The position numbers and the translations under genes were made by a program. 64,000 bases of DNA from Thiocapsa bogorovii (GTDB lineage Bacteria > Pseudomonadota > Gammaproteobacteria > Chromatiales > Chromatiaceae): contig NZ_CP089309.1 of assembly GCF_021228795.1 (NCBI RefSeq), positions 2,666,001 through 2,730,000 on the forward strand, given 5' to 3'. Position 1 is the first letter of the stretch; each line of letters starts with the position of its first letter. Positions 40,801 to 50,061 of this stretch are shown in pieces. Below the pieces are notes generated by a model, which did no database searches, was not told the DNA's origin, and was given only the letters and a program-made list of their open reading frames with translations.

Positions 40801-42772
40801 CCTCGGCGCGCTCCACGTCGGGGGCCATGATGGCTGGATCCGGTGCGACCTCGAGACCCCCGTCCGACTCCACCGACGCATCGCGCCCGACGGTGGCCCG
40901 CCTGCTACGCAACCGCTCGCGCCATTCCTCGCCGGTCTGGATCATGATGCGCCGCAGATCGTCCATAAGGCGCGGCGTCTCCGGCTTGCAGCCGAGCCGC
41001 GCCGAGGGATCCGCCACACCCTCGGCGACCAGCAAGCGAGCTTGGATGAGTGACTCGACGAGCTTGGCAACCGCCGGCCGGCGGGTCAGGGTGCGCAGGT
41101 CGCCACGGCGCGCGCCGAGCACCGACGCGCCTCCGCCCTCGAGGGCGATCAGGCCACGGCAGAGCACCGGCAGCGCGTCCCTGACCTCGGGATCCAAAGC
41201 CTCCCAGAGGGACTCCGCGCGGCGCAGCAAGGAGCCGGAGAGTCCGCCGACCCGGCGATAATCGGCAAGGGTCAGGGGCCGATTCCGGTTGGATTCGGCA
41301 TCGCCGGAACCGTCGCGCGCGCGGCGGTAAAGTTCATCCAGGGCCGGTTCGAGGACGGCCGGCCAGTGCTCGAGCAGGCTCGCCTCCGACTCCAACGCCT
41401 CGACCAGGCCGCGCCCGCCGCCGGCCATCCCCTCGTATTCGATGCCGGCGACCCGCGCGGGGATCTCGATGACCTGTCTGATCCGCGCCGCGGGCGGCGG
41501 CTCCAGGCGGAACCAACTCTGCTCGTCAAGGAGCAACGCGAACTCGGGCATCTCACCGAGGTGGCGCAGGTAGTCGCTGCGCAGCGAGGAGATGACCCAG
41601 ACGCCGTCTCGGGCGGCGAGCAGGGCCAAGGCCTTGACGAAGGACCGGGCTTGAGGAGCGGTCCGCATCGCGTCGGTCAGGAGGCGATCGAGCGGATCGA
41701 CGATGACCGCGAGCTGTAGACGCCCGTTCGAGGCGTCGCCTCTGATTGTCGGATCGTCGGCCAACTGCGCGAGCGCGGCCAAGAGTTGATCGGCGGCCAC
41801 TTCGGGCTCGCTCACCAGCAACCGCGTCAAGCGAGGGACATCGAGGCCGAAGGTATCCAGCGCCGGTCCCAACAGACCGGGCCCTGCGAGGGCACTGGCC
41901 AGGGCCTCGATCGGGTCGCGATCCTCCAGATCCACGAAACCCCAGCGACACCCGGCAATGCCCTGGAAGAGAAAAGGCCGGATCAAACGCGGCAGCAACC
42001 CGGCGCGGATCAGTGAGCTCTTGCCCACACCGCTCGGACCGCTCAACAGGAGCAGGCCGCGCCCGGGGCCTTGCAGCGCCTCGAGGCGCGTCACCAGCTC
42101 GCGTGTCTCGGTCTCGCGGCCGGTAAAGACGCGGTCGTCGACCAGCTCGAACGCGGCGCCGGCACGGAAGGGGCTCCCCCGCCAGTCGCCCGTATCGGAG
42201 GCCAAGCGTCGCTCCGCGCTGATGCGTCGGTTCAGGAGCTTGCGCAGTTGCGCCTCGAGCAGCTCGCGGAAGCTGCGGTCGTTGGCGAACTGTCTGAAGG
42301 CCCGGCTGAAGCTGCCGTCAGGGTTGAAGAAGTGGGTGCGGAAGAACTCTTCGAGTCGATGCCGATCGGCAAGCGCCTCGCGGGTCACCTCGGCATTGTT
42401 GACGTCCACCATGCGCGGCGCGGTCTTTTTGTAGACCAAGACCTCGGGGGTACCCGTGCGGGCCGACGCCTGCACGGCATCGACGAACTCCCACTCGGTC
42501 CCGGTCATACCCTCGTAAGGGTCATCCGCGAGCGGCGTGCCGAGCCGCGTCCAGAGCATGACGAGCACGATCTCGCATTCCGACGGACGTAGGAGGCCCG
42601 CCTGAAAACTCTGCGCGGCGGTCAGCGCCTCCTCCTCCCATAGGATGGCCTGGAGGCTGAAGTAGGGCAGATACTCCTGTGCCAACACCTCGATCACGTC
42701 CTTGACCAGGGCACGCTCATGCTCCAGATCGGACGGCGAGGAGACAAAGATTCTGACCTTCTGCTCAGTCAT
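37841..42772 (-). CDS. Giant DUF4062 - STAND NTPase - transmembrane - WD40 protein
   Basis: 1643 residues. Order: N-terminal DUF4062 (residues ~4-110: VRIFVSSPSDLEHERALVKDVI, CEIVLVMLWTRLGTP, GTEWEF); a STAND NTPase (Walker A GPSGVGKSS at 245-253, Walker B AVIVDPLDRLL near 355-365, sensor SSLRSDYLRHL); a helical middle region; one membrane helix (769-792); then about a dozen WD40 repeats to the end (examples GHKDRIYAAKFSPDG...RIW and GHQGRVRRVDFSPSA...VWDL). STAND proteins sense a ligand through their repeats and signal through the N-terminal domain; related nSTAND/WD40 proteins occur in anti-phage and self/non-self conflict systems. The start is the ATG before TEQKVR. Confidence 0.88.
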   Translation of the reverse strand: MTEQKVRIFVSSPSDLEHERALVKDVIEVLAQEYLPYFSLQAILWEEEALTAAQSFQAGLLRPSECEIVLVMLWTRLGTPLADDPYEGMTGTEWEFVDAVQASARTGTPEVLVYKKTAPRMVDVNNAEVTREALADRHRLEEFFRTHFFNPDGSFSRAFRQFANDRSFRELLEAQLRKLLNRRISAERRLASDTGDWRGSPFRAGAAFELVDDRVFTGRETETRELVTRLEALQGPGRGLLLLSGPSGVGKSSLIRAGLLPRLIRPFLFQGIAGCRWGFVDLEDRDPIEALASALAGPGLLGPALDTFGLDVPRLTRLLVSEPEVAADQLLAALAQLADDPTIRGDASNGRLQLAVIVDPLDRLLTDAMRTAPQARSFVKALALLAARDGVWVISSLRSDYLRHLGEMPEFALLLDEQSWFRLEPPPAARIRQVIEIPARVAGIEYEGMAGGGRGLVEALESEASLLEHWPAVLEPALDELYRRARDGSGDAESNRNRPLTLADYRRVGGLSGSLLRRAESLWEALDPEVRDALPVLCRGLIALEGGGASVLGARRGDLRTLTRRPAVAKLVESLIQARLLVAEGVADPSARLGCKPETPRLMDDLRRIMIQTGEEWRERLRSRRATVGRDASVESDGGLEVAPDPAIMAPDVERAEDADALQVMQWEDYRGLASFIHPALFERWSPIRDWVADPGNRRDLVLRYQISRQARLWRRTDCNREYLLGEAGYAAARRFADAYGEELEPLELEFLEHSHQHLVLQRRRNRWARILGLTLAALLVLATGAAFWAWNASREATLNLQRSLLKAADLAVRQGNTPEAVRLALNAGPYLPEAATDTLSRAFTTNRMIAMVQSEGTAEDQPLPPAFRDDGERLVTQSRGEGVQLWALRGQSYQPEARLSGPEIPIHSVRFVGIGEPQTILGIGEGGVWRLPAEPGRPPDWTCGARPDSPIALDRDGRFLALSHGAPQDRYAVCLLDLERPGAALWDVPVHASEVRSIAFAPDGELLVTASRDGTARVLETRAGGERVVLPTDGSLGRPANDARFDPAGRRIAVASADERIRVYDLDGRELAELGVVERDGRRIRIHKSAVREAVFSPGGQYLIAGDDAGQVVRWDLESRNAEVLGHHGLSVEHVRVSPGMDDEDREPLVLSASLDKTARLWGLLSGKEVAVFSHDAAVTDARFSADGLRVLSYSDPDGSARLWSVKPTETLAFHLPSADHVWHLAMAETPAAPGAATAETPSVMLATAAFDGRVEVWQYERRDDAPPPVRIWTLTGHQGRVRRVDFSPSADRLASAGHDGTAWVWDLETGGGCRLVVAADGAPCSPDGGRTCPNVHQALFAPDGRWLLTTSSYLAEPVRFWNPQTCARLDGAPGWGEGGSGVQAAAVSAGLDGATLVATGDDDGGVRVMRMDGSGGWTPVCAAQWHTDTVTDAAFSPDGKWLVTSSEDGSAALVALNQDGCASPRLMEPQAGILYSVAFAPDSQALVTASLDAKAQVWALDGSLLAELVGHKDRIYAAKFSPDGRWILTASRDGAVRIWMRPRDPSPLPEGSFLTLGGELGGVAYADFSPDGHTIGAAYWENATLLWRLWTEETLPDRRLEAIWGRDRARLALIREAARFKAENRLGRRERDISDASPRVE

Positions 42773-42990
42773 GAGGGTGATCGAGAGCGAACATGCCGCA
42801 ACTATACCGAGCACTCGCGGATTTTTCGCCGCATTGCACGCCCTGCCGTTTGCGCATTCACCTGTTGCAGGTCATCGACACAGCCGGCCCGGGAGGGTTT
42901 ACAATCAAATGATGCAGGATCCGCCGCGCGACAGATTCAGCGCCGGCGGGCGCATCCCCAAACGGCCTCCATCCGACGGAGGAGATCGCG

Positions 42991-44952
42991 ATGCTGGACC
43001 ACGACATGGCCGATACCGAACGCTTCGAGGAGCTGATTCAGCGTTCAGTGCGACAAATCCTGCTTGCACCGGATCCGGACAGCTTCCTGGACTGGGCCCG
43101 CGGTCATCTCCCCGAGCTGCTCGGGTTGTCCGGGGCAGAGTTCGACGAGGTGGAGCGGCGACGCCTCGCCAATCTCCTCGGAACCGCGATCTGGAACGCG
43201 ACCCCGCAGCCGGCCTACGCCTTCCAGACCCGATTGATGACGCCTCACCCCCCCGAGGAACCCTGCTCATGTGGCTCGGGAAGCCCTTACGGCGAGTGCT
43301 GCGGCGCCCTCAACGAAGTGCCGGAACTCTCGAGCGATCTGGTCTGGGAGATCCTGCTCGACGAGCTGTCCGAGCAGGGTCTGCGCGAGGCGTTGGACCT
43401 GCACGCAGTACCCGAGCCACTGCTTGCCCGCATCGCCGATCGGTGGCTGACGGAGGATCGGCCGAAGCGCGCGGCGGCTCTCTTGGAACCCCTCTTTGCT
43501 GGCTCGCTGGAAGACCTCGACGGGGAGTTCGAGCCGTCGATCGACATCCTGTGCGATGCCTACGATCGACTCGGTCATCGGCGCAAGAAAGAGGCGTTCC
43601 TCGAGCGGATCTGCGACGAGGCTAGCCGATCCTTGCGGGCTGCGGCCTGGCAGCGGCGTTGTACCATGGCGATCGACAACGGCGATTTCGCCGAAGCCGG
43701 CGCAGCCTTCACAGCCGCATTGCGAAGCGACCCGGACAATCCGGGTACGGCGATCCTCGAAATCACGCTGCTCGCGGCTCAGCACAAGGATTGGATCGCT
43801 CGCGAACGCGCCCGCTTCTGGCTCTTTCGGTTCCGTCAGATCGGGTTCACGCATCCCGGTATCTTGGACTTCCTCGCACGTGCCGTCGAGGACCCGCAGG
43901 AAGCGCTCGTGGACAGCCATTCGGATGCCCTCGACCCGGTTCTGCTCGACCTCCTCGATTGGATCTCCCTGATTGAAGCCCGTCCGATGCCCGCCTATTG
44001 CTTGGAGCCGCTGAACACCTACGCTCCCGGTTGGCTGCCTGGTCAACTCGCGCTGTTCGACGACCTCGATGCCCCCATGCCGGACGGGGCCGACGATGAC
44101 GCGGTCCTCGGCCTCTCGCGGTATGCGCCCAGCCCCGCGCGACTGAGCGCTCCGCCGGCAGTGCGCCGGCTCGAAACGCAGTGGAGGTCGGTCTTTCCGA
44201 CGGCCAAACCCGATTCGACCCGACTCGTACCCGCGGAGGACGTCGACCTCTGGGCGACGCCCGACTGGCTCGACCACCTGTTGGCCAACCCCGCGCTCGC
44301 GGACAGCCTGGATGTCCTGGACGATCTCGCGACCGCGCTGTACCTGCACCCCGAGAGCACGCTGCCGTGGATCTCCCACCTGCTGTTGCGTCCCCTCCTC
44401 GAGCGCGCTCGCGGCATTCTGGAGCAAGTTCTCCCCGAGGATGCCCCGCAACACATTCCCTGGTCCGCCCCGCCGAATCGCCCTGCGTTGCGACTGCTCT
44501 TCCGACAGTATCTGTGCCAGATCGACGAAGACGAGCCTAACGGTGCGGCGCGCACGCTAGAAACCCTGCTGCGCCTCAACCCGCGGGACAACCACGGCGT
44601 GCGCGCGGAGCTGATGAATTATTATCTGCGCGACGGCCAAGACGAGCTGGCGTTGGCGCTGGCCCGTCGCTTTCCCAACGATGGGCTGGCGGATCTCGCC
44701 TACGGCGAGGTTCTGGCCCTCTACCGTCTCGGGCGGCAGGACAGGGCGCGCCTGGTGCTGACCACTGCCGTCAACCGCTTGCCGAGAATCCCACAGTATT
44801 TGACCCGAAAACGCATCAAGCGCCCGCGCTTTGCCCCGCCGGACACCCTCCCCGGCGGCGACGACCAGGCCTGGATGTACCGCGAGGCGATGCGCGACGT
44901 CTGGGCGGCGGAACCGGGCATCCTCGCCTGGCTGAGACGCCTGACCGCCTAG
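42991..44952 (+). CDS. SEC-C motif protein with TPR-like helices
   Basis: 653 residues. A SEC-C zinc motif (PCSCGSGSPYGECCG, residues 91-105) follows an N-terminal helical segment. The rest is helical, with TPR-like pairs (AWQRRCTMAIDNGDFAEAGAAFTAALRSDPDNPG; ARTLETLLRLNPRDNHGVRAEL). SEC-C domains bind zinc and sometimes contact the translocon or ribosome. GGAGGAG lies 6 bp before the ATG. It is divergent from the STAND gene with about 220 bp between, so a shared regulatory region is possible. Confidence 0.85.
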   Translation: MLDHDMADTERFEELIQRSVRQILLAPDPDSFLDWARGHLPELLGLSGAEFDEVERRRLANLLGTAIWNATPQPAYAFQTRLMTPHPPEEPCSCGSGSPYGECCGALNEVPELSSDLVWEILLDELSEQGLREALDLHAVPEPLLARIADRWLTEDRPKRAAALLEPLFAGSLEDLDGEFEPSIDILCDAYDRLGHRRKKEAFLERICDEASRSLRAAAWQRRCTMAIDNGDFAEAGAAFTAALRSDPDNPGTAILEITLLAAQHKDWIARERARFWLFRFRQIGFTHPGILDFLARAVEDPQEALVDSHSDALDPVLLDLLDWISLIEARPMPAYCLEPLNTYAPGWLPGQLALFDDLDAPMPDGADDDAVLGLSRYAPSPARLSAPPAVRRLETQWRSVFPTAKPDSTRLVPAEDVDLWATPDWLDHLLANPALADSLDVLDDLATALYLHPESTLPWISHLLLRPLLERARGILEQVLPEDAPQHIPWSAPPNRPALRLLFRQYLCQIDEDEPNGAARTLETLLRLNPRDNHGVRAELMNYYLRDGQDELALALARRFPNDGLADLAYGEVLALYRLGRQDRARLVLTTAVNRLPRIPQYLTRKRIKRPRFAPPDTLPGGDDQAWMYREAMRDVWAAEPGILAWLRRLTA

Positions 44953-45050
44953 CCGAGCAACACGCGCACACTGCGTTGTGCCCCCGGCGCGCTTTGTTCG
45001 GGAAGGGTTGGCCGAACCGCCCCCTATTTCTGCCATTCAGGAGAACCACG

Positions 45051-46379
45051 ATGGAAGGACGCTATCGGATCCTCTACGCCGGCGAACTCATGCCAGGCCA
45101 TGCATTGCAGGACGTGGTGCCGCGGCTGGCGGCCAAGTTCAAGCTCACGGAGGAAACCGCTCGGGATCTGATCCTCGGCGGCTCCGGTCGAGCGCTGAAG
45201 CACGGCTTGACGACCGGCGACGCGCAGCGCTATCGGGACGCCCTGAGCACCATCGGACTGAAGGTGACCATCGAGCCCGAATCCTCGATGAACACCGCAC
45301 CGGGACCCGCCGGCAGTCGACCGGAGGGGATCATCGAGCCGCCGGCGACTAAACGTCGCGGCGTCGAAGCCTCGTCTCGGTACGACGACGGACGACGCCA
45401 GGGCGACGGGCGACAGACCGGCGGCGTTCGCCCCGGGAGCGAGCCCGACAGCGGACCCGAAGGTAGTCCGACACGCTGCCCGAAGTGTGGCGCCGAGGCC
45501 GTGTCGAAGCTCACGGGCGTTTGTCAGGCCTGCGGAGTGGTGGTGGAGCGCTACCTTGCCAACCGCGGGATGAGCCCACCGAGCCGTGTCGACAACCCCT
45601 ATGCACCGCCGCAAGCCGATTTGACGCCGCCTCTCAACGAGAGTGAGGAAGACGCGCTGCAGGCACCGCAATCAAGGCCCGCCGGGCACGGTTGGCTGTG
45701 GATCACCGAGGCATGGCAGCTGTTCAAGTCACAACCCTGGGCATGGATCGGCGCGCTGGTGTTGTTCTACATCATCCTGATCCTGGTCAGCATCGTGCCC
45801 TTCGTCGGCAGTTTGGCGGTCACCATCCTGACACCGATGCTCAGTGCCGGACTCATCATCGGAGCACACCGCCAATACCGGGAGGGCCGCTTCGCAATCA
45901 GTCACCTCTTTGCGGGTGTCTCGGAGAATCCGGGGCCGCTCGCCTTGGTGGGTGTCGTCTACCTACTGCTGGCACTCGGCATCGTGATTGTCGCCGGAGC
46001 GCTGTTCGCCGCGGTCTTCGCCGCCATGGGAAGCGCCGTGGATCTGTCGACGATGGACCCGAACGACATCGACATCGTCTTCGCCAACCCGATGATCCTC
46101 CTTCCGGTGCTGGCGGCGATGCTGCTCGGTATCCCGCTCGCAATGGCCATGTTCTTCGCCCCGAGCCTGGTTGCGCTCGACCAAGTTCCGGTGCTCAAGG
46201 CGTTTGGACTCAGCCTGTCCGGCTGCCTGAAGAATGTCCTGCCCTTCCTGATCTACGGGCTGGCCGCCATGGTGCTGGTGATCCTCGGCTCCCTGCCCCT
46301 GATGCTCGGGCTCCTGGTTGTCGTGCCCGTCCTGACCATCGCGATTTATACGGCCTATCGCGATATCTTTTACGTCTAA
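45051..46379 (+). CDS. BPSS1780-like multi-pass membrane protein with zinc ribbon
   Basis: 442 residues. Residues 1-76 form a small domain (GELMPGHALQDVV...ARDLILGGSGRALKHGL). A zinc ribbon follows (CPKCGAEAVSKLTGVCQACG, residues 143-161) after a Gly/Arg-rich linker. From about residue 212 the BPSS1780-type membrane domain has five or six helices. Function unknown. AGGAGA precedes the ATG. The TAA stop is part of repeat copy A. Confidence 0.85.
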   Translation: MEGRYRILYAGELMPGHALQDVVPRLAAKFKLTEETARDLILGGSGRALKHGLTTGDAQRYRDALSTIGLKVTIEPESSMNTAPGPAGSRPEGIIEPPATKRRGVEASSRYDDGRRQGDGRQTGGVRPGSEPDSGPEGSPTRCPKCGAEAVSKLTGVCQACGVVVERYLANRGMSPPSRVDNPYAPPQADLTPPLNESEEDALQAPQSRPAGHGWLWITEAWQLFKSQPWAWIGALVLFYIILILVSIVPFVGSLAVTILTPMLSAGLIIGAHRQYREGRFAISHLFAGVSENPGPLALVGVVYLLLALGIVIVAGALFAAVFAAMGSAVDLSTMDPNDIDIVFANPMILLPVLAAMLLGIPLAMAMFFAPSLVALDQVPVLKAFGLSLSGCLKNVLPFLIYGLAAMVLVILGSLPLMLGLLVVVPVLTIAIYTAYRDIFYV

Positions 46380-46570
46380 ACCGCGCCCGGTGCGGTATGC
46401 GCCGTTTGTTGGACTGGCTTGGCCGCGCCGGCTCCGACAATTCTCGGAGCCGGCGCGGTTTAAAGTATTAAAAAATCTTAAATTCTGAACCGCGTATCAC
46501 CGGGATCCAGGATATCTCCGAAGCCAAACGAACAATGAAAACGACGCATGTCGCTCTGGACGCGGTTTAG
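46376..46570. repeat. Stop-codon-associated inverted-end repeat, double module (copy A)
   Basis: 195 bp between two convergent genes, both of whose stop codons lie inside its ends: CTAAACCGCG at 46376 and CGCGGTTTAG to 46570. Module 1 ends at about 46464; an A/T-rich linker of ~23 bp follows; module 2 starts with TGAACCGCG. Module 1 holds a perfect 15-bp stem (CCGCGCCGGCTCCGA with TCGGAGCCGGCGCGG, 6-base loop) followed by TTTAAA, which could act as a terminator. Confidence 0.92.
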
Positions 46571-48663
46571 CGGCGATTTCGCACGGCCGATCGAACGGGG
46601 CGACGGCGACCTTCCGGAGACAGGCCCGTACCGGCGGGTTGGAAGGCCGGTACGAGGTGACGCTTGCCGTTGCCGATGAGCTCGGAACGGCCCATCTCCT
46701 TCAGGGCTTCGCGCAACAGCGGCCAGTTCTCCGGATCGTGGTAGCGCAGGAATGCCTTGTGCAAACGCCGCTGGCGCTGCTTACGCACCACGGGGACCCG
46801 CTCCGAATCACGCGTCACCTTTTTCAACGGATTGCGACCCGAGTAATACATGGCCGAGGCGGTCGCCATCGGGGTGGGCAGGAAGCCTTGGACCTGGTCG
46901 GGGCGGAACCCGTTGAGCTTGAGCCAGAGCGCGAGATTCAGCATATCTTCGTCGCTGGTACCCGGATGGGCGGCGATGAAATAGGGAATGAGATACTGCT
47001 CCTTGCCGGCCTCGCGCGAATAGCGATCGAACAGCTCCTTGAATCGATCATAGGTCCCGATACCGGGTTTCATCATCTTGCTGAGCGGTCCGGCCTCCGT
47101 ATGCTCGGGAGCGATCTTGAGATAGCCGCCGACATGATGGGTCGCCAGCTCGCGGATGTACTCCGGCGAGCGCACCGCCAGGTCGTAGCGCAGCCCGGAG
47201 GCGATCAGCACCCGCTTGATGCCGGGAATGGCACGCGCACGGCGATAAAGCCGGATCAGCGGGGCGTGATCGGTATTGAGATTCGGACAGACATCCGGGT
47301 AGACGCATGACGGACGCCGACAGGAGGACTCGATACGCGGATCCTTGCAGGCGAGTCGATACATGTTGGCGGTGGGTCCGCCGAGGTCCGAGATGGTGCC
47401 CGTGAAGCCGGGGGTGCGGTCACGGATCTCCTCGAGTTCGCGCAGGATGGACTCCTCCGAGCGACTCTGGATGATGCGGCCCTCGTGCTCCGTGATCGAG
47501 CAGAAGGTACAGCCGCCGAAACAGCCGCGCATGATGTTGACCGAAAAGCGGATCATCTCCCAAGCCGGGATCCGCGCGTCCCCGTAGCTCGAATGCGGGC
47601 GGCGGCTGTAGGGCAGCTCGTAGACCCGATCAAGCTCGGCGGTGCTCAGCGGGATCGGCGGCGGATTGAGCCAGACATCGCGATCGCCGTGGGCCTGCAC
47701 CAGCGCGCGGGCGTTCCCCGGATTGGTCTCCAGATGAAAGACCCGTGAGGCATGGGCGTAGAGCACCGGGTCGGCGCGGACCTGCGCGAACGATGGCAGG
47801 CGCACCACCGTGCGGGTGCGATCCATGCGTTGCGGACGCGGCTGAAACCGGATGACCCGAGCCCCGTCGGGGGTCGCCGCTGATGCGGTCGCGTCGGCAT
47901 CCTTCGGGGCGACCGCGTACGGATCGGGATGCGGATCCACACGGCCCGGTCGATCGAGCCCGCTCGAATCAATCTCCGCCCACCCCTCCGGCCGGCCGCG
48001 TGTCATGAAGGCGGTCCCGCGCAGATCGCGGATCTCCGCGATCGCCTCGCCGCGCGCCAGTCGGTGCGACAGCTCAACCAGTGCACGCTCGGCGTTCCCG
48101 TAGATCAGGAGATCGGCCTTGGCGTCCACTAGGACGGAGCGGCGAACCTGCTCGGACCAATGATCATAGTGGGCGATCCGCCGCAGGCTCGCCTCGATGC
48201 CCCCGATCACGATGGGCACGCCCTTGAAGGCCTCGCGCGCGCGCTGCGCATAGACGGTCACCGAGCGGTCGGGGCGGCGGCCCGCGGCACCGTCCGGCGT
48301 ATAGGCATCGTCCGAGCGCAGTCGCCGATCGGAGGTGTAGCGGTTCACCATCGAGTCCATATTCCCGGCAGTGATCCCGAAAAACAGGTTCGGCTGTCCA
48401 AGGCGTCGGAAATCCTCGACCGAGGTCCAGTCCGGCTGGGCAATGATGCCGACACGAAAGCCCTGCGCCTCGAGCAGTCGACCGATGATCGCCATTCCGA
48501 ACGAGGGGTGATCGACGTAGGCATCCCCGGTCAGGATCACGATATCGCAGCTGTCCCAACCGAGCAGATCCATCTCGGCGCGCGACATGGGCAGCTCCGG
48601 GGCGGTCCCCAGCTTGTGGGCCCAATGCTTGCGGTGGGAGAAGATGTCGGGTGCAGTCATCAT
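46567..48663 (-). CDS. YgiQ family radical SAM protein
   Basis: 698 residues. Typical YgiQ features: N-terminal [37 protein letters not shown], the radical SAM cluster [19 protein letters not shown] and LKIAPEHTE further on. The C-terminal [18 protein letters not shown] and [17 protein letters not shown]-like end match the family. Substrate unknown. Two adjacent ATGs (48661-48663 and 48658-48660) are possible starts. The TAA stop lies in repeat copy A. Confidence 0.93.
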   Translation of the reverse strand: MMTAPDIFSHRKHWAHKLGTAPELPMSRAEMDLLGWDSCDIVILTGDAYVDHPSFGMAIIGRLLEAQGFRVGIIAQPDWTSVEDFRRLGQPNLFFGITAGNMDSMVNRYTSDRRLRSDDAYTPDGAAGRRPDRSVTVYAQRAREAFKGVPIVIGGIEASLRRIAHYDHWSEQVRRSVLVDAKADLLIYGNAERALVELSHRLARGEAIAEIRDLRGTAFMTRGRPEGWAEIDSSGLDRPGRVDPHPDPYAVAPKDADATASAATPDGARVIRFQPRPQRMDRTRTVVRLPSFAQVRADPVLYAHASRVFHLETNPGNARALVQAHGDRDVWLNPPPIPLSTAELDRVYELPYSRRPHSSYGDARIPAWEMIRFSVNIMRGCFGGCTFCSITEHEGRIIQSRSEESILRELEEIRDRTPGFTGTISDLGGPTANMYRLACKDPRIESSCRRPSCVYPDVCPNLNTDHAPLIRLYRRARAIPGIKRVLIASGLRYDLAVRSPEYIRELATHHVGGYLKIAPEHTEAGPLSKMMKPGIGTYDRFKELFDRYSREAGKEQYLIPYFIAAHPGTSDEDMLNLALWLKLNGFRPDQVQGFLPTPMATASAMYYSGRNPLKKVTRDSERVPVVRKQRQRRLHKAFLRYHDPENWPLLREALKEMGRSELIGNGKRHLVPAFQPAGTGLSPEGRRRPVRSAVRNRR

Positions 48664-48675
48664 CGGAAGGGCCAA

Positions 48676-48716
48676 ACAAAAAAGACGGCGGTTACCGTTG
48701 AGGTCACCGCCGTCTT
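48676..48716 (-). terminator. Intrinsic terminator after rpoH
   Basis: Perfect 11-bp inverted repeat (AAGACGGCGGT at 48682-48692 with ACCGCCGTCTT at 48706-48716) around a 13-base loop, followed on the minus strand by TTTTTTG. It lies about 105 bp beyond the rpoH stop and directly upstream of the YgiQ gene. Confidence 0.9.
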
Positions 48717-48821
48717 GGTTTCGGTGTGCGGGGAACGAGGAAGCCGGTAAGGGAGTCCCGGTGACCACGGCGAGAGCGGATTCGAGAGGCGCCGGTCGCC
48801 TCCCGCCGCGTCCCCACCGCG

Positions 48822-49661
48822 TTACACCTCGAGCTGGAGCCTCAGCTTCTTCATCGCATTCTTCTCGATCTGGCGAATGCGCTCTGCCGACACGCCAAAC
48901 TGCTCGGCGAGCTCATGCAGGGTCTGCTTTTTCTCGGAGAGCCAGCGCTCGCGCAGGATCGTCTTGCTGCGCTCGTCGAGCCCCTTGAGAGCCGCATAGA
49001 GCCGATCGTGCTGATCACGCTCGGTGTCTTGGCGCTCGAGGATCTTGCCGGGCTCCATCCGCAGATCCGGCAAGTAGGTCGAGGGCGCGGAGGGCGAATC
49101 GTCGTCGTCGTCTTCCAGGCCGTCGAACGACAGATCCTGATTGGCCAAACGCGATTCCATCTGCAGGACGGTCTCGGGCTTCACGCCCAGATCGGCCGCA
49201 ACTGCCTCGACCTCCGCCTTCGTAAACCAGCCCAGGCGCTTCTTCGCACTGCGCAGGTTGAAGAACAGCTTTCGCTGGGCCTTGGTCGTCGCAACCTTCA
49301 CGATCCGCCAGTTCCGCAGGATGTACTCGTGGATCTCCGCCCGAATCCAATGGACGGCGAAGGAGACGAGACGCACGCCCATGTCGGGCTCGAAGCGACG
49401 AACCGCTTTCATCAAGCCTACAGTACCTTCCTGGATCAGATCCGGGAGCGGCAACCCGTAGCCGAGATAACCCCGTGCGATTCGGATGACGAAACGAAGA
49501 TGCGACGTGACCAGCCTTTTCGCCGCTTCCATGTCGCCATGGTCGCGCAGTTGGATGGCGAGCGACTTTTCTTCTTCCGGGGTCAGGACCGGAATCTGGT
49601 AGGCGCCGCTAATGTAAGAGTCGATGGTACCCGTCGGCATGAGAGCGAAGTCTTTGGCCAT
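48822..49661 (-). CDS. rpoH: RNA polymerase sigma-32 factor RpoH
   Basis: 279 residues. Heat-shock sigma factor. Region 2.1-2.4 ([54 protein letters not shown]) and the RpoH box (QRKLFFNLR) are clear, and region 4 ends with the usual helix-turn-helix ([20 protein letters not shown]). It has its own promoter and an intrinsic terminator. Confidence 0.97.
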   Translation of the reverse strand: MAKDFALMPTGTIDSYISGAYQIPVLTPEEEKSLAIQLRDHGDMEAAKRLVTSHLRFVIRIARGYLGYGLPLPDLIQEGTVGLMKAVRRFEPDMGVRLVSFAVHWIRAEIHEYILRNWRIVKVATTKAQRKLFFNLRSAKKRLGWFTKAEVEAVAADLGVKPETVLQMESRLANQDLSFDGLEDDDDDSPSAPSTYLPDLRMEPGKILERQDTERDQHDRLYAALKGLDERSKTILRERWLSEKKQTLHELAEQFGVSAERIRQIEKNAMKKLRLQLEV

Positions 49662-50061
49662 GATCCAATACCTGAGTTTGTTACCTTGGAAAATATCCTA
49701 GCAGTACGCTCGGGATTTTGCCAGCACTTTCGGCGGGGTTTTGGAGCGTGCACCGCGACAAAAGTTCACCAGACTCTAGGAGAGGATCGTGGATTCGGCA
49801 AGACAGATGCGGTCAAAATCAAGATCGTATGTTCCGATGATGTTCATCGCCCGCACTGATGATGAATAATCCATCTTAAAAACAATAGTTTGAAATTCGA
49901 AAAAGATTCTTCAGAGGCCGTTTGCGAAGTCTTTTCACCCTGAACATTTATGGGATTTAATCTCGAGAACCTGTTCAAGCGGTAGACGGCATCTTGCGTC
50001 GACGAAACCTCCTCAAGACCCCGGAGGGCCGGATGCCGAGGCGCATCCGCTGGAGGTCGGC
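49662..50061. other. Intergenic region upstream of rpoH and downstream of the response regulator
   Basis: About 400 bp, with an A/T-rich central part (49850-49960). It contains the rpoH promoter listed separately. Beyond the response regulator stop a GGATGC-N6-GCATCC dyad on the minus strand (about 50032-50049) could be a weak terminator. I see no open frame or RNA gene that I can support. Confidence 0.5.
49695..49724 (-). promoter_or_regulatory. Probable rpoH promoter
   Basis: Minus strand CTGGCA (49719-49724), 18-bp spacer, TAGGAT (49695-49700), about 35 bp before the start codon. Each box matches sigma-70 consensus at four of six bases. Confidence 0.5.

Noticed and set aside
46376-46570. 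Repeat family as integron attC sites
   Set aside because: The position beside stop codons is similar, but the ends CTAAACC/GGTTTAG do not match the attC core RYYYAAC/GTTRRRY, and no integrase or cassette array is present.
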